Shown here piece after piece: positions 16,924-22,658 of a stretch of DNA of 22,658 bases (position 1 is the first letter of the stretch; the number at the start of each line of letters is the position of its first letter). Source of the stretch: DATFPQ01 sp035264765 (GTDB lineage Bacteria; Actinomycetota; Actinomycetes; Actinomycetales; Angustibacteraceae); contig DATFPQ010000119.1 of the NCBI GenBank assembly GCA_035264765.1, positions 1-22,658 on the forward strand, written 5' to 3'. Below the pieces are notes generated by a model. That model did not search any database, was not told where the DNA came from, and saw only the letters and a list, made by a program, of their open reading frames with translations. The position numbers and the translations under genes are program-made.

Positions 16924-18573
16924 TCAGAGCAGCGGCGCACGGTTGGTCCAGCCTCCGCCGACCCGCAGCGCAGTCCGCAGACCGCCCTGGCGGCCGGGGT
17001 ACCGGAACAGCTCGCCGGTAGCCGTCTTGACCGCCATCAGGTCGGGGATGCCGTCGCGGTCGAAGTCGCCGACCCCGGTCAGGTCACGCAGACCGGACCA
17101 CCCCGTGCTCACCAGTGTCCGCGGTCCCAGGCCGCCGACCCGTCCGGGGTACAGCCACAGCTCACCCGTGCTGTTCGTGCGCGCCAGCAGATCCACCCGG
17201 CCGTCGCGGTCGAGGTCGCCGATGCCGGTGAGCTCGCTCCGGCCCTTCCACACGCAGGAGATGCGCCTCCTCGGCGCGAGCGACGTCCGCAAGCCGGGGT
17301 AGAGGTATAGGCAGCCGGTGCTGGTCTGGACGGCCATCAGGTCGCCGAGGCCGTCGCCCGTCAGGTCGCCGACCAGGGTGATCTCCCGCATGGCGTTCCA
17401 GCCCGGGCCGGTGATCCGCACGCGCGGCGCGAAGGCCGTACCCGTCCCGCGGTAGAGCCACAGCTGGCCGGTCGCCCGGTCGCGGGCCACGACATCCTCG
17501 CGCCGGTCGCCGTCGAAGTCGCCGAAGCGGGTCATCGCGTTCAGGTGCGCCACGTTGCCGAACCGAGACCGGGAGCCGAAGCCCGTTCCATTGCCCGGGT
17601 ACAACCAGTTGTCGTTCGTCGTGGTGTCGCGGGCGATCAGGTCGGACCAGCCGTTGCCGCTGAAGTCGCCGAACGGCGTGGCGGGCACCGCCCGCAGGTC
17701 GAGCTGGTCACGGTCCACCGGAAGCGTCCTGCCACCCCAGGTCTCCGGGCCGCCCGTCTGGGTGGGGGACTGGTACTGCTTGATCCGGCGGTGCGGCCAG
17801 TACGCGTCTGGGATGGCCGGGTTGGTCACACCGGCGACCTTGTCGTAGCGGGCGAACCACAGGTAGTCCGGCCGGACCCAGGACGTCGACCCGTAGACAG
17901 CCACCTGGTCAGCGACGCCCGACCCAAGGCTGCTGTAGAACCCGGAGAGATAGCCCCAGTCGTGCATGCGTGCGGTCCACGAGCTCTGGTAGGTCAGCAC
18001 CGACGTGCGGCAGGGCGCGTCGTCGGTCCGGTACGCCTCGACGTCCAGGAAGACGCTGCTCCCGCGCGGGAGCCCCAGCTTGCGCAGCTGGGCCACGGCG
18101 TCGTCCGCCGCGGCCCGGCCGGACGCGGCGGCGTTGGCCGGGGTGAACCGGAACTTCTTGCTGGACGTGGTGCACTGCGGCTGCAGCCCCATGTAGATGG
18201 GGACGAACCGCCATCCGGCGGCCGCCTGGGTGGCGACCCAGCCCGGCGTGAGCTCGGGCTGCTGGCAGGCGCGGTTCACCCCGCCGACGTAGATGCCGAC
18301 CGCGCGGTACGGCGACGAGGCCCGCCAGGTCGCCATCAGGTCAGAGGGCGGTGCGGTGCAGGCGTCAAACCCCGGGCCGGCGAAGCTTCCCGGGGACACC
18401 GGCACGGCCGCCGCAGCGCTCACAGCCCCGGGCACCGCTGCCGCACGCGTGCCTTCAGCCACGGCGGATGGCGCCGGGTATGCGGCGGCCGTGGCGGCGA
18501 GGATCCCGCCGAGCAGGGCTGTGAGCGACGAGCGGGCGCCTGTGCGCGCCCCCCATCGGCGTGCGACCTTCAT
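16924..18573 (-). CDS. Secreted DUF1906 glycoside-hydrolase-like protein with five FG-GAP repeats
   Basis: A 549-residue exported protein. The signal peptide (about 1-40: MKVARRWGARTGARSS, hydrophobic core, AVAEG) is followed by an Ala-rich linker. The DUF1906 (Rv2525c-like) TIM-barrel spans about 64-295: GPGFDACTAPPS with Asp70, YVGGVN, FVPIYMGL, FLDVEAY with Asp177 and Glu179, and RIKQYQSP. The family is GH25-like and thought to act on peptidoglycan or another glycan. From about 300 to the end are five repeats of about 48 residues. Each has a GDF.GDG..DL.A acidic loop and a LYPG strand, as in FG-GAP/VCBS beta-propeller blades. The fusion is common in actinobacteria. The ATG at 18573 has AGAGG 7 bases upstream. 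Confidence 0.9.
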   Translation of the reverse strand: MKVARRWGARTGARSSLTALLGGILAATAAAYPAPSAVAEGTRAAAVPGAVSAAAAVPVSPGSFAGPGFDACTAPPSDLMATWRASSPYRAVGIYVGGVNRACQQPELTPGWVATQAAAGWRFVPIYMGLQPQCTTSSKKFRFTPANAAASGRAAADDAVAQLRKLGLPRGSSVFLDVEAYRTDDAPCRTSVLTYQSSWTARMHDWGYLSGFYSSLGSGVADQVAVYGSTSWVRPDYLWFARYDKVAGVTNPAIPDAYWPHRRIKQYQSPTQTGGPETWGGRTLPVDRDQLDLRAVPATPFGDFSGNGWSDLIARDTTTNDNWLYPGNGTGFGSRSRFGNVAHLNAMTRFGDFDGDRREDVVARDRATGQLWLYRGTGTAFAPRVRITGPGWNAMREITLVGDLTGDGLGDLMAVQTSTGCLYLYPGLRTSLAPRRRISCVWKGRSELTGIGDLDRDGRVDLLARTNSTGELWLYPGRVGGLGPRTLVSTGWSGLRDLTGVGDFDRDGIPDLMAVKTATGELFRYPGRQGGLRTALRVGGGWTNRAPLL

Positions 18574-18655
18574 GGCGACCTCTGCTCGGACGTCCAGCGC
18601 CGGTCTGCGGACGATGAGCCAAGGGCATCATCAAACCTGACGCCCTGCAACCGTT

Positions 18656-19429
18656 TTACGTAACCTCGGTTGAGTTTTTCATGCGGCGCCCCACGAGGTG
18701 CACCAGCGGGGCCATCCGGCGATACGGGTCCGTTCTGCCGGCGAGGTTCTCCGCGGCGACGACGGCGTCGAGTTCTTCGGGTCGACACGGTGCAGGCTGG
18801 CCCAAAGGGGCCATGTCGGTCAGCAGGCCGATGCCGTACCACGCCTCCACGTGCATGCGCCGGCCCGCAACGTACGAGGCGAGCTCCTCCAGGCGGTACG
18901 CGCGCGCGGCCGCCGCGGAGCCGTCGAGGTACCGCGGCTCCGGGTCGTCCGCGGCCGCCAGGAGGTCGAGCGCGTCCGCCCAGCGGCCCTCCCGCGCCGG
19001 TCGCAGCGCCAGGCCGTCGGCGTTGGGAGCCACGAGCGACACGACGCCACCCGCCGCGACCAGGTCGCACAGCTCGATGACGGCCGCGCGCGGGGAGTCC
19101 GCGGAGGCGAGCGCCTCGTGGCACGTCACCGCGTCGAAGCGCCTGTCGCCCACCACATCGACGAGCCGGCCGAGGGCGCCGTCGACCACGGTCAGCCGCG
19201 ACCGCACGGGCGCCGGCTCGGCCTCGCGCGACCTGGCCAGAGCCAGCCGCCGGGGCTCGTCCGGCTCCACGGCGAGCACGTGATGACCCGCGCGCGCCAG
19301 CCGCAGCGCGTCCGCGCCGCCCGCCACATCCAGGACCTGAACGGAACGGCTCCCCAGGTGTGCCGCGAGCTGGCGACCGGCCACCTCGCGTCGGACCAGC
19401 TCACGCAGGTCATGAGCCGGGTGGCTCAC
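18656..19429 (-). CDS. SAM-dependent class I methyltransferase
   Basis: A 257-residue Rossmann-fold protein. Motif I is VLDVAGGADALRLARAGHHV (about 32-51), a slightly degenerate form of the DxGxGxG loop in which the third Gly is Asp. The acidic end of strand 2 is AVEPDEPR (about 53-60). FDAVTCHEALASAD is motif III-like, and LVAAGGVVSLVAPN is the post-motif strand. The helical C-terminal part (YLDGSAAAARAYRLEELASY) is typical of small-molecule or tRNA-uridine-type methyltransferases. The GTG at 19429 is chosen because it falls just before the first conserved helix, 10 bases after the DUF3043 stop. The substrate is unknown. The stop TAA lies in a TTACGTAA palindrome. Confidence 0.85.
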   Translation of the reverse strand: MSHPAHDLRELVRREVAGRQLAAHLGSRSVQVLDVAGGADALRLARAGHHVLAVEPDEPRRLALARSREAEPAPVRSRLTVVDGALGRLVDVVGDRRFDAVTCHEALASADSPRAAVIELCDLVAAGGVVSLVAPNADGLALRPAREGRWADALDLLAAADDPEPRYLDGSAAAARAYRLEELASYVAGRRMHVEAWYGIGLLTDMAPLGQPAPCRPEELDAVVAAENLAGRTDPYRRMAPLVHLVGRRMKNSTEVT

Positions 19430-19439
19430 GCGGGGCCGG

Positions 19440-20051
19440 TCAGCGGGGGTGCTGGCCGCGGGCGACCTGCGGCTTGGGCACGCGAGTGCGCCGGATCTGG
19501 AAGGCGCGCATCGCCGCGTACATCCCCATGCCACGGACCCAGGCATCGGGACCGAACTTGGCGACGACCTGCTTGCGCACCCGCCGGGTCATCAGGAAGG
19601 CGTCCAGGGCGGACATGACCACGATGACGTAGGTCAGCGCGAAGACGAACGTGTACAGCTGCGGGTTGGTGGACTGCATCGACGTGCCGACCCACGACAG
19701 CACCAGCACGACGAGCATCACGGGAAGCACGAACTCCCCGGCGCTCCAGCGCGCATCGACGGCGTCGCGCACGAACCGCCGCACCGGTCCACGGTCGCGG
19801 GCGGCGAGGTACCGCTCGTCGCCCGCCATCATCCGCTCGCGGGCGTGAGCGCGCTGCTCGCGAGCGGCCAGCCGCGCGGCCTTGCCGCCGGCCTTGCCCG
19901 CCGTCCGGTTGGTGGGGACGAGGGGCTGACGCCGGGCCGCCTCGGCCTCGCGTCGCTTCGGCGTGGGGCGGTTCTTCCCCGGCCCGGGGGGCGTGGCCGC
20001 CGGAGGGGCCGACGTGGGCTGACCCACACGCTGCTTACGTCGTACTCGCAC
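19440..20051 (-). CDS. DUF3043 membrane protein
   Basis: A 203-residue protein of the actinobacterial family DUF3043. The N-terminal 80 residues are highly basic and Pro/Ala-rich (GKNRPTPKRREAEAARRQPL). Then comes the family block ERYLAARDRGPVRRFVRDAV, followed by two membrane helices (about 106-124 and 132-154) and a basic tail GPDAWVRGMGMYAAMRAFQI. Function is unknown. The GTG at 20051 is the natural start (MRVRRKQ). It forms a tight pair with the methyltransferase gene (10 bases), and the stop of the CDF gene lies 35 bases upstream. Confidence 0.9.
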   Translation of the reverse strand: MRVRRKQRVGQPTSAPPAATPPGPGKNRPTPKRREAEAARRQPLVPTNRTAGKAGGKAARLAAREQRAHARERMMAGDERYLAARDRGPVRRFVRDAVDARWSAGEFVLPVMLVVLVLSWVGTSMQSTNPQLYTFVFALTYVIVVMSALDAFLMTRRVRKQVVAKFGPDAWVRGMGMYAAMRAFQIRRTRVPKPQVARGQHPR

Positions 20052-20086
20052 GAGGCGAGCCTACCTGCGCGGCGGCCCGGCCGGTC

Positions 20087-21109
20087 CTACCCTCGGCCGC
20101 TGCCCGCGCCCTCGATGACCGCGGCGATCCGGTCTCCGTAGCGGGTGCGGACCTCCGCCCGCAGTCGCTCGTCGTGTCGGGGCACCGGTTCGAGGAAGAC
20201 CTCGGCGACGTCGGAGAACTCCTCTCGCAGGGCCCGATCCATGCTCAGCGCGGCGAGCTCGACGTCGTGCGCGCCGAGCTGGTCCTTGAAGTCCAGCCGC
20301 GCGCACACCAGTACCCGGTCGGTGCCGATGCGCTGCGTCATCAGGTCGACGAGCGCGTCCACCTCCGGACGGGCGCCGAGCCAGTCCGCGATCGCCCGGA
20401 CCAGCCGGGGGTCGGCCTGGCTGCCGACGAGCAGGTCCTTGTTCGTCCGTGCCAGCAGGTAGGCGACCATCGCCAGCAGCGCCGCGATGAGCAGTGAGGC
20501 CACGCCGTCGTACAGCGCCGACCCGGTCAGCTGGTGCAGCCAGACGCCGGCGAAGGCCAGCACCAGTCCGACGAGCGCGGCGGAGTCCTCGTAGAACACC
20601 GTCTTGGCCGTGGGGTCGTCGGTGGTGCGCAGGAACTCCAGCAGTGGCAGCCGGTGGGCCCGGGCGTCCGCGCGGATCTGCTGGGTCGCGCGGACCCAGC
20701 TCACCCCCTCCAGCACAAAGCTGACGCCGAGCACGATGCTGGACAGCACCGCGCCCACGGACTCCTGCTCGTCGGAGAGGATCGTCCGCAGGCCCTCCAT
20801 CGCGGCGAACACGGCGCCCGACACGAAGATCGACACTGCCGCGACGAACGACCAGAAGAAGCGCTCGGGGCCGTAGCCGAACGGGCGGTGCCGATCCGGG
20901 GCCCGGGCACTGCGGCGCAGGGCCACGAGCAGGATGGCCTCGTTGGCCGTGTCGACGACCGAGTGCGCGGTCTCGGCGGCCATCGACGCCGAGCCGGAGA
21001 CGAAGGCCGCCACACCCTTGGCGACCGCGATGGCGGCGTTGGCCCCTAGCGCCACCAGCACGGTGAGCGTGCTTTCGCCGCCGTCCTGCGGCTCTCCTGG
21101 CTCGCTCAC
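20087..21109 (-). CDS. Cation diffusion facilitator (CDF) metal transporter
   Basis: A protein of about 340 residues with the CDF fold, exporting divalent metals (Zn, Fe, Co or Mn) in exchange for protons. TM2 has ETAHSVVDTANE with His49 and Asp53, the cation site. YEDSAALVGLVLA in TM5 provides the second acid pair. A DGVASLLIAALLAMVAYLL segment precedes the cytosolic domain, which ends RYGDRIAAVIEG. The loop RAPDRHRPFGYGPERFFWSF after TM2 is typical. A GTG at 21109 (MSEPGEPQ) is preferred. An ATG at 21145 would overlap the start of the divergent peptidase, and GTG 21118 is also possible. Metal specificity cannot be called from these motifs. Confidence 0.9.
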   Translation of the reverse strand: MSEPGEPQDGGESTLTVLVALGANAAIAVAKGVAAFVSGSASMAAETAHSVVDTANEAILLVALRRSARAPDRHRPFGYGPERFFWSFVAAVSIFVSGAVFAAMEGLRTILSDEQESVGAVLSSIVLGVSFVLEGVSWVRATQQIRADARAHRLPLLEFLRTTDDPTAKTVFYEDSAALVGLVLAFAGVWLHQLTGSALYDGVASLLIAALLAMVAYLLARTNKDLLVGSQADPRLVRAIADWLGARPEVDALVDLMTQRIGTDRVLVCARLDFKDQLGAHDVELAALSMDRALREEFSDVAEVFLEPVPRHDERLRAEVRTRYGDRIAAVIEGAGSGRG

Positions 21110-21143
21110 CGGGCGCACGCTACCGCTGGCTAGGGTGACGCGC

Positions 21144-22508
21144 ATGACCGCGAGACCGCTGAACGACGCGCGGCTGGCCGAGCTACGAGCGGCCGTGGCG
21201 CAGGCCATGCCCTCGGTGCGCGCCGACCTCGACGCCTTGGTCCGCATCCCGTCGGTCTCCGCGCCGGCGTTCGACCAGGCGCCGGTGGAGGCCAGTGCCG
21301 CGGCCGTCGCGGACCTGCTGGGCGGCGCCGGCCTGCGGGAGGTTGAGGTGCTGCGCGAGGGCGGTGCCCCGGCGGTCGTCGGGCACCTGCCCGGCCCGCC
21401 CGGCGCGCCGACCGTGCTCCTCTACGCGCACCACGACGTGCAGCCGCCCGGCGCGGACGCCGACTGGACCAGCCCCGCGTTCGAGCCGGTCGAGCGGGAC
21501 GGGCGGCTGTACGGGCGCGGCGCGGCAGATGACAAGGCCGGGGTGATGGCCCACCTCGCGGCTCTCCGGGCGCACGGCGGCCGGCCGCCGGTCGGCGTCA
21601 CGGTGTTCGTGGAGGGGGAGGAGGAGTCGGGGTCGCCGTCCCTCGGCCGGTTGCTGCGGACCCACCGTGAGCGGCTGACCGCCGACGTCCTGGTGCTCGC
21701 CGACTCCTCCAACTGGCAGGTCGGCGTCCCGGCTCTGACCACCAGCCTGCGCGGGCTGGTCGAGGCGTACGTCGAGGTCCGCACCCTCGACCATGCGGTC
21801 CACTCCGGTATGTACGGCGGTGCGGTGCTGGACGCACTGACGGCTCTGATCCGGCTGCTCGCCACGCTGCACGACGACGCCGGGGACGTCGCGGTCGAGG
21901 GCCTCCACGCAGGCGAGGCCGCAGACCTCGACCTCAGCGAGGAGCAGCTGCGGATGGACGCCGGCGTCCTGGACGGCGTGCAGCTCGTCGGCACCGGGCG
22001 GCTGACGTCCCGGCTCTGGACGCGGCCGGCGCTGACGGTGACCGGTGTCGATGCGCCGTCGACGGCGATGGCGTCCAACACGCTGGCGGCGAGGGCGCGC
22101 GTCAAGCTCTCAATGCGGGTCGCACCCGGGCAGGACGCCGATGAGGCCTACGAGGCGCTCGCCCGGCACCTGCGCCGGCACGCGCCGTGGGGGGCGCGGG
22201 TGGACGTGACGTTGGGCGAGACGGGCGCACCGTTCGCCGCCCGGGCGCAGGGCCCGGCGTACGACGCGGCGCGCGGTGCCTTCGCGGACGCGTGGGGCGT
22301 CCCACCGGTCGACATGGGCATCGGCGGCTCGATCCCGTTCATCGCCGAGTTCGCCGAGATCTTCCCGGACGCCGCGATCCTGGTGACCGGCGTGGAGGAC
22401 CCCGACACCCGGGCCCACGGCGCCGACGAGAGCCTGCACCTCGCCGAGTTCGAGCGGGTGTGCCTGGCCGAGGCCGTGCTGCTGGAGCGGCTCGGCGAGC
22501 AGGCCTGA
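21144..22508 (+). CDS. M20-family dipeptidase (CNDP/ArgE-like)
   Basis: A 454-residue cytosolic di-zinc peptidase. The metal site is complete: YAHHDVQPPG (His96, Asp98), GRGAADDKAG (Asp129), FVEGEEESGS with catalytic Glu159 and ligand Glu160, LADSSN (Asp187), and the C-terminal His in ESLHLAEFERV. The lid/dimer domain shows TLDHAVHSGMYGG (about 216-228). Length and the HHDVQPP motif point to the dipeptidase branch rather than ArgE or DapE. The ATG at 21144 lies 34 bases from the divergent CDF start. A weak AGGGTG precedes it, so initiation may be nearly leaderless. It probably hydrolyses dipeptides in amino-acid recycling. Confidence 0.95.
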   Translation: MTARPLNDARLAELRAAVAQAMPSVRADLDALVRIPSVSAPAFDQAPVEASAAAVADLLGGAGLREVEVLREGGAPAVVGHLPGPPGAPTVLLYAHHDVQPPGADADWTSPAFEPVERDGRLYGRGAADDKAGVMAHLAALRAHGGRPPVGVTVFVEGEEESGSPSLGRLLRTHRERLTADVLVLADSSNWQVGVPALTTSLRGLVEAYVEVRTLDHAVHSGMYGGAVLDALTALIRLLATLHDDAGDVAVEGLHAGEAADLDLSEEQLRMDAGVLDGVQLVGTGRLTSRLWTRPALTVTGVDAPSTAMASNTLAARARVKLSMRVAPGQDADEAYEALARHLRRHAPWGARVDVTLGETGAPFAARAQGPAYDAARGAFADAWGVPPVDMGIGGSIPFIAEFAEIFPDAAILVTGVEDPDTRAHGADESLHLAEFERVCLAEAVLLERLGEQA

Positions 22509-22521
22509 CGCGGCGACGTCG

Positions 22522-22547
22522 GTCGGACGTCTGGACCTCCGTCTGAC
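22522..22547. terminator. Weak hairpin between convergent genes
   Basis: GTCGGACG (22522-22529) pairs with CGTCTGAC (22540-22547), with one G-U pair and a 10-base loop, 13 bases past the peptidase stop and 4 bases before the stop of the opposite gene. It could serve both directions. There is no T-run. Confidence 0.45.
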
Positions 22548-22551
22548 GTCG

Positions 22552-22658
22552 TCAGCCGGCCAGCTGGCGCGCGGCCCAGGCCGCCACGACGGCAAGGAAC
22601 AGGACCACGGCGGGCCGGGGTCCGCCAAGGGCCGGACCGACCAGCGGGGAGCCCGCCG
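22552..22658 (-). CDS. C-terminal end of a small membrane protein (partial)
   Basis: The last 34 codons of a minus-strand gene run in from the right edge and end in TGA (22552-22554). The peptide is a Gly/Pro linker and then GPRPAVVLFLAVVAAWAARQ and a short LAG end, that is, one hydrophobic helix at the extreme C terminus. The frame is open to the edge. The family cannot be named from so little. Confidence 0.5.
   Translation of the reverse strand, partial: AGSPLVGPALGGPRPAVVLFLAVVAAWAARQLAG

Noticed and set aside
20087..21247. A longer CDF protein starting at 21247
   Set aside because: The extra N terminus is antisense to the start of the M20 peptidase and unlike CDF proteins.

Overview
The window is very GC-rich. 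Its genes are dense, often start with GTG, and fall into families typical of Actinomycetota: DUF222 (13E12 repeat) protein, DUF3043 protein, F420-linked LLM oxidoreductase, PPOX-fold F420/FMN protein, and DUF1906 plus FG-GAP secreted protein. This points to a soil- or plant-associated high-GC actinobacterium. The genus cannot be fixed from the sequence alone. No rRNA, tRNA, CRISPR array or intact mobile element was seen.

Region 1 (1-2495) is a loosely packed, eroded stretch. It holds the N-terminal part of a DUF222/HNH-type protein running off the left edge, with apparent frame breaks. It also holds a degenerate IS5-type transposase remnant (about 1204-1390), an intact PPOX-fold protein (1397-1918) and about 580 bp with no convincing gene.

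Region 2 (2496-8441, minus strand) is a tightly coupled organosulfur acquisition operon. In transcription order it reads: short leader peptide with the motif RRHVDLLRVCSAQC, SsuE-like FMN reductase, SsuA-like lipoprotein, SsuB-like ATPase, SsuC-like permease, NtaA/SnaA/DszA-type flavin monooxygenase, and TauD-type Fe(II)/2-oxoglutarate dioxygenase. Most junctions are TGATG or ATGA overlaps. The leader peptide and the hairpins between it and the first enzyme suggest translation-coupled (attenuation-like) control by sulfur or cysteine status. The two oxygenases would release sulfite from imported sulfonates or related compounds.

Region 3 (8640-11510) is a cellulose-use locus in decay. A secreted GH9 cellulase with a CBM4/9-like module keeps a near-perfect CelR-type operator (TGGGAGCGTTCCCA) just upstream. 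Next to it, downstream, lies a wrecked LacI-family regulator that has lost its DNA-binding domain and the middle of its effector domain.

Region 4 (11507-16854, minus) is a run of four closely spaced genes: LLM oxidoreductase, nucleotidyltransferase-fold protein, M1 aminopeptidase and aldo/keto reductase. Region 5 (16924-21109, minus) holds a secreted DUF1906/FG-GAP protein, a SAM methyltransferase, a DUF3043 membrane protein and a CDF metal transporter. The CDF gene is divergent from an M20 dipeptidase (21144-22508, plus), which converges on the C-terminal end of a small membrane protein at the right edge.

The most interesting items are the leader peptide with its downstream RNA structure, and the CelR box paired with the broken LacI gene. 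No wholly new system is evident.
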